Source of the DNA: Pseudomonadota bacterium
GTDB taxonomy: Bacteria > Pseudomonadota > Alphaproteobacteria > Rhodospirillales > 2-02-FULL-58-16
Length of the DNA stretch: 17,359 nt
Direction: 5' to 3'
NCBI GenBank assembly: GCA_022560215.1
Contig: JADFTO010000024.1
Location: 1 to 17,359 of the forward strand
Made by a program: the position numbers and the translations under genes. The notes under the pieces are model-generated. The model saw only the letters and a program-made list of their open reading frames with translations, was not told the DNA's origin and made no database searches. Positions 1-7,872 of the stretch are shown piece after piece; positions within the stretch are counted from its first letter, which is position 1, and the number at the start of each line of letters is the position of its first letter.

Positions 1-3000
1 CGCAGGGTCGGCGGCGGCAAAACCCTGCAGTGCCATTGCCACAGGTGTATGTCCGTCGTCGTTTTTGGGATTGATATTTGTATCGTAGTCTATCAACAGT
101 TCCACCATGTCGCCATGACCATTACCGGCAGCCAGATGCAGTGGAGTGATAGATTTGGGGTTTGGCGCGTTAACGTTGGCTTCATGGTCAAGCAGCATGC
201 GCGCGATGTCAACAAGGCCCCGGGCCTGGGGGCTGGCGATGAGGCGGAAGGCGTCGCTGAACTGGGTGCCCTCCATGGCCTCGCCGTAGTCGCGCCTGAT
301 CCGTCCCAGGCCCTGGTCGTTGTCGCTGAGCGTCAGGGCGATGGCGAGTTTGAGGACGTAGCTGCCTTGCTTGGAATCCAGGGGCTCGCGGGGTCTGGCG
401 CCGAAGGTGCGGACCAGGCGCCTGAGGGTCTTGGCGGCGTTGCGCCAGTCCTTGCCCTGCGAGTATATCTCCGTGCGCAGGAGGTCGGCATCGACGCTTT
501 CGTCCTCTTCCAGCAGGGCCAAGGCGTTCTCCGGTTCCTCCGCGCCCATCATGGCGCGGGCCTTGAGGTGGCGGCGCTGGGTGGCCAAATCCTCGGACAG
601 GCCGTCGGTATCGGTTTCCAGGAGCGCGTCCAAGGCCTCGTCGTAACCGAGATTCAGGATGTGGATGAGGGCGAGGCGCGCCCCGACCCGCGCTTTCTCC
701 ACCCCATCGAGGCGGAATTTCACCTGGGCTTCGAGGATCTTGGCCCCGTTCTCGAGAAGATCAACGGCCACCAAGCGGTCGGCGAGCTTGCGGATCATCT
801 CGTCGCCCAGCTCGCCGGCCGGGGTGAGTTCCTTGAACTCGTCGTAAAGGGCGATGGCCGTCACCGGTGCCATCACGTCGGCCCCGTCCTCCAGATACAG
901 CTTGGCGAAGATGTCGCTCATTTCCTGGGTCACCTCGGGGGTCTTCTCGTGGCTGCGGAAGTGGGTGGCCGCCTGTCTCAGGGTCCTGAGGCCGTCCCGG
1001 TAATTTTCAGTCGCCATGTAGAGTCGCGCCAAGCGGCGCAGCAACTCGAATTCAAAGTCGTCGCCGCGCCAGGAGAAACGCAGCTTCTCCAGTTCCTCTA
1101 TGGCTTCCAGGGTGCTGATCTTTTCCAGCTTCAAGAGGAGCTCGGCCCGGGCAACCGCGGCCTTTGCGCGGCTCGGCCGATGGGGGCTGGCCATGGCTTC
1201 TTCCCAATAGGAGATGGCGGTGTCGAAATCACCCTCCAGCTCCTTCAGCCTCCCCTGGACGTAGGCCTGTTTCCCCTGTTGAGCGGCGTTTGCCCCTTCG
1301 GCGCCCAGCAGCTCCAGGTAATGGTTGGCCTGCTTGATGTCACCGATCTCGATCGCCGCCTCGACGACGAGGAGTCCGAGCGGCACCTTGAGCGCCTTGG
1401 GATACGGCCTGACGATGCCGCCGGTGCGCTTGAGGCCCCTGGCGGCCCCGATCAAATCGCCCCCGGCGGCGAGAAGGGCCGCCCGCCAGAACGCCCCTTC
1501 GTCGTTGTCCTCCAGGCTGGGATGGGCGAAGTCCTCGGCGGCTGTATCATAATGGGCCATGAGAAAGCGGTTGGCCCCGCGCAAGGCCCGGAACTCGGGC
1601 TCGTCCAGGGCCTCGGGGCGGTCCTCGGCGATCATTCCAAGCACGCCCAGGGCCTCGGCGCCGAACCCGTTTGCGAAATAGAAGCGGGCCAGGTTCAGGC
1701 GCGCCTGTTCGCGGGTCTTGTCCTTGGACTTGACCACGGCCGCGAAGAGCCCTTGCTTGTTCTTGTTGAAGTCTTCCGGATCGCCTGTCTTCCACTTCTT
1801 GAAATCGAACACGCGGGTGAGCGGCCGCATGGCGCCGAGCTTGGAATCGGCCGCCACCCGCGCCGACACCGGAGAGATCTGCAACCCCCCGCTGCTGGTC
1901 AATTCGATCCCCTGCCGCAGGGGACGGATTCTCAGGTCATCGATGCGGGGCTGGATCACGACTCCCTGGATCGACGGCAGGATCCGGACTTGGGGATACA
2001 CGTGCTCCCGGTCCACGCCATGGCCCAGGGGGATGACCGGCACCACCACCAGGTTGTCGCCCACCTCGGGATCGAGAATCGGGATGGCCTTGCCGGGTTC
2101 GGCCACCGACAGGAACAGGCGCGCGCCGACGGGTGAATTGGGCTGGGGATTCATCTCGATCGGGATTTTCGGGCGCATGGGCTGCTTCAGGAAGTAGAGC
2201 AGCCAGGACATGCCGTCCCGCGCCAGCATGGGGTTGACGCCCGAGACGGTGGCCAGGCGCAGCACCGTGCCGCGATCGGAAGGGATCTGCTGGAGGCTGC
2301 GGACCACGTTGCCGCCGGCCAGGCGCAGCGCCGCCTGATCCACCTCCTTGGCCTTGTCGAACACGATCCAGAGATACCCAGCCCGCCTGAACACCGCGGC
2401 GGCGACCGGTTCTTCCCAATCGAAGCGAAGGGTTACGACCCCCTCCATCCCGGCTGGCGGAAAGCCGCCCGGCGCAGCCCCGGCGGGAGTGCCGGGCTGG
2501 GCCTCGGTGATCTTCACCCCCGGCATGGACGCCAGGCCGGCGGCGGCGCCCGGCTCGGAAATCGTCACCCCCGGCATGGCGGCGAGCCCTTCAGCTTCGG
2601 GCGGGATGTCGCCGGACGCCGGCGCGGCCCCGGTGGGCGGCGCAGCCTCGGTGGGCGGCACAAGGGGCACCGGCTTCTGCCGCGCCGCCGGTGCAATCGC
2701 CGCGGGCCTCTTCGCCGGCGCCGGAGGTTTTTTCACCGGCGGCGCGGCCGCTTTCGCCGGCGCCGGTGTCGCCTTCGCGGCCGGCCCGGGCGCCTTGGCC
2801 GGCGGCTTCGCCGGGGGGGTCTCTTTCGCGGCCGCGGCCGTGCCCGGCGCCATGACATCCACCACCACCTTGAGACCCGAACGCGAGTCTCGAACGCGCG
2901 ACGTCTCCGCCACCATCAGGATCACGGTCCGCCGGCCGTCCCTGAGCTCCGAGGAGGCCCCGAGCACGTTCCGCGGGGGCCGGGTCCTGAGGCGGCTGAT

Positions 3001-3531
3001 ATCGATGTCGGCGGGACTCTCGAAGGTGATGGTGGCGGTGCCGCCAGTCTTGCTGACCCGGTATTCCACCTTGCTCGGCCAGTCGAACACGACCCGGCTG
3101 TACCCCTCGTGCTCGCCGGTACGCACCCGCACCGGCCGGGCGGGGACGGGCGCGGCGGCGGGCGCGGCGGCGGGCGCTTTTTTCATCAAGTCGACGACCA
3201 CGGCCCGGCCCATGGAAAAATCGCGGAGAGCGTAATCGCCGGACAGGGTAAAGATCACCGATCTGCCGTCCCCGCCCGGCTCGGCGCCCGTGATGTACCC
3301 GCCCAGGGTCCGGATCACGTTTCCGTAGGACGCCTCTATGGGCTCGCCGAAACGGACCACCAGCCGGCCGCCCTCGATGACCGCGCTATAGGGGACTGGG
3401 AAGGCCCAATTGAAGACGATGCGCCCGTAATCCCCGTGGGCGGCCGCGCGCACCGGCACCTGTTCGGCCGCCGCCGGGGCCGCCAGCCACAGGAGCGCCG
3501 CGATCAAGCTCACCGGCGTCGAAAGTCTCAT
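1..3531 (-). CDS. Secreted AMIN-like/TPR flagellar-cluster protein with C-terminal ankyrin repeats (3' end outside window)
   Basis: The frame is open for 1177 codons from ATG 3531 to the window edge with no stop. A signal peptide (about residues 1-23, hydrophobic SLIAALLWLAAPAAA) implies export. Three beta-rich segments resembling AMIN-type domains follow, each with an RIVFNW, RVVFDW or LRFDW strand (about 28-110, 125-220, 360-460). The last two are separated by a Pro/Ala/Lys-rich linker (about 220-340). Residues about 590-1095 are helical TPR-like repeats. From about residue 1100 the frame enters ankyrin repeats (DIARMLLDHEANVN, then TPLHLAAGNGHGDMVELL). Start: ATG overlaps the motB stop as TGATG, with GGGGGAA just upstream. 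AMIN domains usually bind the cell wall and TPRs bind proteins, so a periplasmic scaffold around the stator is a reasonable guess. The specific function is unknown. The ankyrin tail is unexpected and AT-richer than the rest. Confidence 0.8.
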   Translation of the reverse strand, partial: MRLSTPVSLIAALLWLAAPAAAEQVPVRAAAHGDYGRIVFNWAFPVPYSAVIEGGRLVVRFGEPIEASYGNVIRTLGGYITGAEPGGDGRSVIFTLSGDYALRDFSMGRAVVVDLMKKAPAAAPAAAPVPARPVRVRTGEHEGYSRVVFDWPSKVEYRVSKTGGTATITFESPADIDISRLRTRPPRNVLGASSELRDGRRTVILMVAETSRVRDSRSGLKVVVDVMAPGTAAAAKETPPAKPPAKAPGPAAKATPAPAKAAAPPVKKPPAPAKRPAAIAPAARQKPVPLVPPTEAAPPTGAAPASGDIPPEAEGLAAMPGVTISEPGAAAGLASMPGVKITEAQPGTPAGAAPGGFPPAGMEGVVTLRFDWEEPVAAAVFRRAGYLWIVFDKAKEVDQAALRLAGGNVVRSLQQIPSDRGTVLRLATVSGVNPMLARDGMSWLLYFLKQPMRPKIPIEMNPQPNSPVGARLFLSVAEPGKAIPILDPEVGDNLVVVPVIPLGHGVDREHVYPQVRILPSIQGVVIQPRIDDLRIRPLRQGIELTSSGGLQISPVSARVAADSKLGAMRPLTRVFDFKKWKTGDPEDFNKNKQGLFAAVVKSKDKTREQARLNLARFYFANGFGAEALGVLGMIAEDRPEALDEPEFRALRGANRFLMAHYDTAAEDFAHPSLEDNDEGAFWRAALLAAGGDLIGAARGLKRTGGIVRPYPKALKVPLGLLVVEAAIEIGDIKQANHYLELLGAEGANAAQQGKQAYVQGRLKELEGDFDTAISYWEEAMASPHRPSRAKAAVARAELLLKLEKISTLEAIEELEKLRFSWRGDDFEFELLRRLARLYMATENYRDGLRTLRQAATHFRSHEKTPEVTQEMSDIFAKLYLEDGADVMAPVTAIALYDEFKELTPAGELGDEMIRKLADRLVAVDLLENGAKILEAQVKFRLDGVEKARVGARLALIHILNLGYDEALDALLETDTDGLSEDLATQRRHLKARAMMGAEEPENALALLEEDESVDADLLRTEIYSQGKDWRNAAKTLRRLVRTFGARPREPLDSKQGSYVLKLAIALTLSDNDQGLGRIRRDYGEAMEGTQFSDAFRLIASPQARGLVDIARMLLDHEANVNAPNPKSITPLHLAAGNGHGDMVELLIDYDTNINPKNDDGHTPVAMALQGFAAADPA

Positions 3532-4229
3532 CAAAATTCCCCCGCCGTCGGCATGACCATGATGTCGACCCGCCGGCCGAGTTCGCGGCGCTGTTCGTCG
3601 GGCAGATCGGGCAGCTGGGAATACCGGCTGTCGGAATAGCCGTAGGCGATGATGTCCTCGGTATAGCCCGACCGCTTGAGGGAATTGGCCACGACGATGG
3701 CGCGGGCCAGGGACAGTTCCCAGTTGGAAGCGTATTCTTCTTCCCTGGGCGGAGAGGGGTCGGAGTGGCCGTTGACGCCGATCTGGTTGCCGATGTTGCG
3801 CAGGACCCCGCCCAGGTTGAAGAGCGCGTCCTCGGCCCTGTCTGAAAGGTTGGCGCGGCCCTCGGGGAACAAAAGGTCGCCGGGAAGGGCGATGATCAGG
3901 CGGTCCTCCAGGCGCAGCAACTGGGCGCCCCGCAGCAAGGGATGATCGGCGAGCGCCTCTTCCAGGACGGCGGTCAGGTAATCCAGGTTGACGGCCCTTT
4001 TGCGGAAGACGGTGCCGATGTTGAAAGGCGCCGTGGCCGAGGGCACCTCTTCGGTGCTGGAGGGAGTGAGGCTTTGCGAAAGGGCGCTGACCATGTCGCT
4101 CCACTTGTCCACCTTGATGTTGGACATGGCGAACAACATGACGAAAAAAGCCAGCAACAGGGCCGTCAGGTCGGTGAACGTGACCAGCCACGCCCTGGCA
4201 GGGGGCCGAGGTGTCGGAAACTCATCCAT
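3531..4229 (-). CDS. motB: MotB-type flagellar stator protein with OmpA-like peptidoglycan-binding domain
   Basis: 232 residues. The N-terminus has the MotB pattern: a short cytoplasmic tail, then one membrane helix starting W14-LVTFTD and running to about 36, with Asp20 at the position of the proton-binding aspartate. A periplasmic OmpA-like domain follows, with GHSD (154-157), NWELSLARA and RRVDI, the pattern that binds peptidoglycan. In the motor, MotB anchors the MotA ring to the cell wall and carries protons. Start: ATG 4229 is preferred over an in-frame ATG at 4280, because 4280 would overlap the upstream gene by 59 nt and would add a polar leader before the usual MotB N-terminus. The chosen start overlaps the upstream stop by 8 nt, suggesting translational coupling. 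No motA is present in the window, so the MotA partner must be encoded elsewhere. Confidence 0.85.
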   Translation of the reverse strand: MDEFPTPRPPARAWLVTFTDLTALLLAFFVMLFAMSNIKVDKWSDMVSALSQSLTPSSTEEVPSATAPFNIGTVFRKRAVNLDYLTAVLEEALADHPLLRGAQLLRLEDRLIIALPGDLLFPEGRANLSDRAEDALFNLGGVLRNIGNQIGVNGHSDPSPPREEEYASNWELSLARAIVVANSLKRSGYTEDIIAYGYSDSRYSQLPDLPDEQRRELGRRVDIMVMPTAGEF

Positions 4230-4911
4230 CGCTCGCCTCGTCCCGGAATTTGAGGCGCATTTCGTCCAGGCTGCGGACATGGAACCAGATCACGGCATCG
4301 GCGCTGTCCCCCGGCCTGACGCCTATTGAAATCGAATCGGGCGGCGCCCCGCGGCTCTGCATTTCGCGGGCGAAGGCGCCGGCCCGGGCCATCTCGAGGG
4401 TCTGTCCGACGGGCAGGGTCCCATCCTCGCCGCTGGCGATTCCGATGACGAATTCCATGTCGTAGCGGACGCCGGGAGGACGCTTGCTCATGGCGGCGAC
4501 CATGCGGTCAAACAGGGGGTAGCGCGATTCCCTGATCCGGGTCTCGCCGGGAAAGAACAGGGAATCGGACGGCAACAGCACCCGCATCAGGCGGCCCGGC
4601 TGGACGGATTCGACCTTGGCCACTTGAAGGGTGGTGGCGAACAGGCGGGTCACGCGCTCCTGGAATTCCTGGCCCGCCTGGATGCTGTCCTCGCGGGCGG
4701 TTAACGCCGTCGGAATCGTGCTCGGTGGCAGGATGGTGGAAAACGTCGCTCTCAGGCTGTCCATGACAGCGTTGGCCTTGACTTCCTCGCGGGTGGAGAT
4801 GGTGACCAACAGGATGAAAAAAGCGAGCACCAGAAGGTAAAGCCCCAAAAACAGGGCCATGGTGCCGTCGCCTCTGCCCTCGTCTCGAGGGATGGCTTCG
4901 AATTCGTCCAT
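4222..4911 (-). CDS. Degenerate MotB/OmpA-like membrane protein lacking the channel aspartate
   Basis: 229 residues. Overall layout is MotB-like: a short N-terminus (MDEFEAIP, sharing MDEF with the next gene's product), one membrane helix (about 18-40, MALFLGLYLLVLAFFILLVT), then a periplasmic region of OmpA-like size ending VIWFHVRS. The helix contains no aspartate or other acidic residue, so it cannot carry protons as MotB does. The periplasmic part keeps LPSDSLFFPGE, like the OmpA-family strand before the ligand site, but the GHxD and NxxLSxxRA motifs are altered (IGIASGED, TLEMARAGA). The ATG follows the stop of the preceding small gene with no gap (TAGATG). A non-conducting stator accessory or a partner of the downstream MotB is plausible; this is inference. 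Confidence 0.75.
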   Translation of the reverse strand: MDEFEAIPRDEGRGDGTMALFLGLYLLVLAFFILLVTISTREEVKANAVMDSLRATFSTILPPSTIPTALTAREDSIQAGQEFQERVTRLFATTLQVAKVESVQPGRLMRVLLPSDSLFFPGETRIRESRYPLFDRMVAAMSKRPPGVRYDMEFVIGIASGEDGTLPVGQTLEMARAGAFAREMQSRGAPPDSISIGVRPGDSADAVIWFHVRSLDEMRLKFRDEASDG

Positions 4912-5049
4912 CTAATCAAATTCTGCCAGTAACGCGTCTACCTCCGCCTGGGTTTTTCCAACGCCCTTTAATTGCGGCCCTTCCAGCAGATCTTCATCCG
5001 CAAGGGGCTTCTTGGGGCTTTTCGCCTGCGAGCGCTTTTTCCTGGCCAT
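4912..5049 (-). CDS. Small protein (45 aa) ending in a FliM-N-like CheY-binding motif
   Basis: A 46-codon frame from ATG 5049 to TAG 4912 fits exactly between cheY (2-nt gap after its stop) and the MotB-like gene (0-nt gap). The N-terminal half is very basic (MARKKRSQAKSPKK); the rest turns acidic and ends GKTQAEVDALLAEFD. That C-terminus closely matches the FliM N-terminal peptide that binds phosphorylated CheY (E. coli FliM: LSQAEIDALL; FliM in this window: LNQDEIDSLL). No signal peptide or membrane helix is visible, so it should be cytoplasmic. The only Shine-Dalgarno-like stretch (TAGGG) abuts the ATG, so translation probably depends on coupling to cheY. I do not know a named family for it. 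Its reality rests on the tight spacing and the motif. Confidence 0.7.
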   Translation of the reverse strand: MARKKRSQAKSPKKPLADEDLLEGPQLKGVGKTQAEVDALLAEFD

Positions 5050-5051
5050 CC

Positions 5052-5438
5052 CTAGAATTCACCGAGCACGCAGGACATCTTGGCCTTCAGGGTCTCCGCG
5101 TTGAAGGGTTTGACGATGTAATTGGAAACCCCGGCTTCCTTGGCCGCCATGACGTTTTCGGATTTGCTTTCCGCCGTCATCATGATGAAGGGGGTGGCCT
5201 TGAGCTTTTCGTCGTCCCGCACCTCGCGAAGGAGTTCGATGCCCGTCATCGGCTCCATGTTCCAATCCGAGATGATGAGCCCGAATCGTCCCTGACGGAG
5301 CTTCTCCAAGGCCATGGAGCCGTCCATTGCCTCGTCGATGTTGATGAAGCTCAGTTGCCGGAGCAGATTGCGGAGAGTTCTCAACATGGTGTTGTAGTCA
5401 TCCACGATGAGAATGCTCATGTTCTTGTCGACAGCCAT
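5052..5438 (-). CDS. cheY: CheY-type single-domain response regulator
   Basis: 128 residues, a stand-alone receiver domain of normal CheY length. All key residues are visible: acidic pair Asp13-Asp14, phospho-acceptor Asp58 (in IISDWNMEPMTG), Thr88, Tyr107 and Lys110 (VKPF). It has no output domain, so it should act by protein binding, classically by binding FliM at the motor switch when phosphorylated. The ATG at 5438 has GGAA eight to nine bases upstream. It sits 39 nt downstream of the motE-like gene, in the same operon as fliM. That placement, away from che kinase genes, suggests a dedicated motor-side regulator. Whether CheA or another kinase phosphorylates it cannot be told from the window. 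Confidence 0.92.
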   Translation of the reverse strand: MAVDKNMSILIVDDYNTMLRTLRNLLRQLSFINIDEAMDGSMALEKLRQGRFGLIISDWNMEPMTGIELLREVRDDEKLKATPFIMMTAESKSENVMAAKEAGVSNYIVKPFNAETLKAKMSCVLGEF

Positions 5439-5477
5439 TTGTTATTCCAATTCCATTTGGCCGCCAACCTAAACTCG

Positions 5478-6176
5478 TCATCCGCCTATGTTCGAACCCG
5501 GCGGCGGCAGTTTCCTGAGCCGGGTGAGTTCAACGGTTATTTCCATGGCCTTGCTGGGATCCATGCTGGCCATGACCGGCGCCAGCTTGCGTTCCTTCAT
5601 GCGCTCGATCACCAAGAGAAGGGTGTCCATGTCGAGCTCCTCGAAAATGCGGGCGGCGTCCTTGGGCTTCATGTTCTCGTAAATCTTGACCAGGGACTGC
5701 AATTGAGCGTCCTGCTGCTGGTCATAGGTTTTGATGAGCTTCTGAATGGTGTTCTGAAGCAGCTTGAGTTCTTCCACCTTCATGTCGATGCGCGATTCGG
5801 CCGCCGACAACAGGCCGGACCGCATGTCCATCTCCTGCTCGCGGTCTTCCAACACCTCGCGGCGTTCGGCCAGTTGCTGGAGCAGATCGATCTCCGTCTG
5901 CGTCAAAAGCGTGAGATCGCCGCCGAGCGGCTGCTCCGCCGCGTCGCCGGCGGGGGGTTGGGCCGCTTCGTCGGCCTGGGGCTGGTCCGGGCCGGGGACC
6001 AGGGGCTCGGTTCCGCCCGCGGTCGGCTGCTGGGCTACGGCGACGGCGACGGTGATGGTGCCGTTCAGGAATCCGTCCACGTCGTCCCAGAGACTGCTCA
6101 GTTTCACCGTCAGCATGAGGACCGCGGCGAAAATGGCCACCGTCAGGAAGCGGAACCTGGTCACCCACTTGGTCAT
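5478..6176 (-). CDS. motE: MotE-like periplasmic flagellar protein (coiled coil plus MgtE-N-like domain)
   Basis: 232 residues from the chosen start. A membrane segment or uncleaved signal lies at about 8-26 (FLTVAIFAAVLMLTV). A Pro/Gln/Ala-rich linker follows (about 48-80), then a long coiled coil (about 85-155, AERREVLEDREQEMD and onward). The C-terminal helical region has the MgtE-N pattern KIYENMKPKDAARIFEEL and VMASMDPSKAMEIT. This is the layout of rhizobial MotE, a periplasmic chaperone-like motor protein. Two in-frame ATGs exist at 6182 and 6176. GAGGG sits directly against the first but seven bases before the second, so 6176 is preferred. It lies between a membrane coiled-coil gene and cheY in the motor operon. 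Confidence 0.8.
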   Translation of the reverse strand: MTKWVTRFRFLTVAIFAAVLMLTVKLSSLWDDVDGFLNGTITVAVAVAQQPTAGGTEPLVPGPDQPQADEAAQPPAGDAAEQPLGGDLTLLTQTEIDLLQQLAERREVLEDREQEMDMRSGLLSAAESRIDMKVEELKLLQNTIQKLIKTYDQQQDAQLQSLVKIYENMKPKDAARIFEELDMDTLLLVIERMKERKLAPVMASMDPSKAMEITVELTRLRKLPPPGSNIGG

Positions 6177-6218
6177 GTCCATTCCCTCAACACTTCGCTC
6201 CCCCGCCCCGCGGACCGG

Positions 6219-6668
6219 CTATCGGGTCGACTGCAAGGCCTTGAGCAGTTCCCTTTCGGCGTCCGACCTGGGCAGGATTCTTCCGTCCTCATCTTCGGCG
6301 CCGCCGTTTTCTTGCACGGAATCCTCGACCATGAGCTCAGGCACAGCCGGGGAATCCTTGCGGGCGGCGCGCACGACTTCTTCCAGGCGGTCGGCCGTTG
6401 AATCGCCCCGGTCGACGAGAAACACCAGGTCGTCGCGCAGGGACCGGGCCTTGTCTATGCTATCATGCAAGCCGTTGGCGGTTTTCTTCAACTGGCCGAC
6501 GCTTTCATCGGCCCTGGCCGTGGCATCGCCGAATTTCGAGGACAGGGACTCCAGCTCCGTCTTGAAGCTGCGCAGACTGCCGAGCTTGCGGTTCAACACC
6601 ACGCCGTAGCCGATGGTGATCGCCAGCAGGACGGCGACGATAATGTCCAATGCGATGGAAAACGACAC
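6219..6668 (-). CDS. Membrane-anchored coiled-coil protein of the flagellar operon (possible DUF6468 family)
   Basis: 149 residues from GTG 6668. One N-terminal membrane helix (about 4-24, IALDIIVAVLLAITIGYGVVL) is followed by a short basic stretch (NRKLGSLRSFK). A helical, coiled-coil-like region (about 30-105) comes next, then an acidic tail ending RSDAERELLKALQSTR. A TTG at 6677 could extend it by three codons, but AAGGG abuts that TTG, whereas it is nine bases before the GTG; hence the GTG start. It begins 18 nt after the fliM stop, within the operon. Proteins of this shape occur next to fliM and motE in alphaproteobacterial clusters. I believe the family is called DUF6468, but could not check. 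Function unknown; the context suggests a motor accessory. Confidence 0.75.
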   Translation of the reverse strand: MSFSIALDIIVAVLLAITIGYGVVLNRKLGSLRSFKTELESLSSKFGDATARADESVGQLKKTANGLHDSIDKARSLRDDLVFLVDRGDSTADRLEEVVRAARKDSPAVPELMVEDSVQENGGAEDEDGRILPRSDAERELLKALQSTR

Positions 6669-6686
6669 GGTGTTCAACCCTTCAGT

Positions 6687-7841
6687 TCATTGAAGCCGTC
6701 TCTCGATGCGCACGGCGATGCGGTCGCCCTTGCGTCCCATCCTGCCTTCGAACAGGTCGACCTCGCCACAACGGAGATTTATCATGGTATCGGGGCTCGC
6801 ATTGAGCATGATCTGGGAGCCGACCTTGAAATTCATCACATCGCTGATCTTGACGACCTGTTGATCGAGGACCGCTTCCAGCTCCACGTCCGTCAGCAAA
6901 AGTTCCTCGGCCAGGTGGGTCTCCCAGATGGAATCGCGGCCGAACTTCTCGCCCATGAACATCTGCAGGAGCAGCTCGCGCACCGGTTCCAGGGTGGCAT
7001 AGGGCAACAGCAACTCCAGGCGGCCGCCGCGGTCCTCCATGTCGATGCGCAGGCGGATCACGATGGCGGCGTTGGACGGCCTGGAGATGGTGGCGAAGCG
7101 GGGGTTGGTCTCCAACCGGTCGAAGCGGAAGGTCACCGGGCTCAAGGGTTCGAAGGCGGCGCTCAGGTCCCCCAGCATCACGTGGATCATGCGTTCCACC
7201 AGGTTGCGTTCGATGGTGGTGTAGGGGCGCCCCTCGATGCGCATGGCCGCGGTCCCCCGGCGGCCGCCCAGAAGCACGTCGACGATGGAGTAGATCAGGG
7301 ACGAATCGATGGTGATCAGGCCGTAGTTGTCCCATTCCTCGGCCTTGAACACGCTGAGCATGGCGGGCAGCGGAATGGAGTTCAGGTAGTCGCCGAAACG
7401 GATGGAGGAGATGTTGTCGAGGGAAACCTCGACGTTGTCGGAGGTGAAATTACGCATGGACGTGGACATGAGGCGCACCAGGCGGTCGAAAACCACCTCC
7501 AGCATGGGCAGGCGCTCATAGGACACCAGCGCGCTGTTGAGAATCGCCTGGATGCCCGACATTTCGGTGGCGGCTTCATGCTCCTCGTCGAAGCCGAGCA
7601 GGCTGTCGATCTCATCCTGATTGAGAACCCGGGTCGATTCGCGCCCGGCCGCCGGCGCGCTCTCCTCGCCGTCGTCTCCCTCGCCCAACGAGGCTTCCCA
7701 CTCGGCGGCCAGGTCGTCCTGATCGCCGCCGCCCTCGCCGCCGCCCTCGCCGTCACCGGAGGCCTCCTCGCCACCCGCGGCGGCCTCCTTCTCGGCCGTC
7801 ATGGCCTCTTGATCGACTTCCTCTTCACCCGGCGCTGTCAT
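6687..7841 (-). CDS. fliM: Flagellar motor switch protein FliM
   Basis: 384 residues. FliM forms the middle of the cytoplasmic C-ring, binds CheY-P through its N-terminus and sets rotation direction. Visible parts: a long acidic, glycine-rich leader (1-70, including DLAAEWEASLGEG), the CheY-binding motif LNQDEIDSLL at 73-82, the middle domain (about 100-285, with FGDYLNSIPLPAM and LLGGRRG) and a SpoA/FliN-like C-terminal domain (about 300-384, ending GDRIAVRIERRLQ). An in-frame ATG at 7904 would overlap fliL by 32 nt. ATG 7841 has AAGGG upstream, leaves a 31-nt gap and is preferred. The leader puts the CheY-binding motif more than 70 residues in, whereas in E. coli it lies at the very start. 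Confidence 0.95.
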   Translation of the reverse strand: MTAPGEEEVDQEAMTAEKEAAAGGEEASGDGEGGGEGGGDQDDLAAEWEASLGEGDDGEESAPAAGRESTRVLNQDEIDSLLGFDEEHEAATEMSGIQAILNSALVSYERLPMLEVVFDRLVRLMSTSMRNFTSDNVEVSLDNISSIRFGDYLNSIPLPAMLSVFKAEEWDNYGLITIDSSLIYSIVDVLLGGRRGTAAMRIEGRPYTTIERNLVERMIHVMLGDLSAAFEPLSPVTFRFDRLETNPRFATISRPSNAAIVIRLRIDMEDRGGRLELLLPYATLEPVRELLLQMFMGEKFGRDSIWETHLAEELLLTDVELEAVLDQQVVKISDVMNFKVGSQIMLNASPDTMINLRCGEVDLFEGRMGRKGDRIAVRIERRLQ

Positions 7842-7872
7842 GTTGCGAATCCCTTGAATTTCCAAAGAAACC

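Noticed and set aside
1547..1795. Minus-strand small frame inside the TPR gene
   Set aside because: Arg/Gly-rich out-of-frame shadow of the real minus-strand gene.
49..2136. Long open frame on the plus strand opposite the TPR gene
   Set aside because: Its product is low-complexity and unlike any family, while the minus strand gives a coherent signal peptide, AMIN-like, TPR and ankyrin protein. Long antisense frames are common in GC-rich genes.
5900..5935. TQTEIDLL in the MotE-like protein as a second FliM-N motif
   Set aside because: It lies in the predicted periplasmic coiled coil, where CheY is absent, and it starts the coiled-coil segment typical of MotE proteins.
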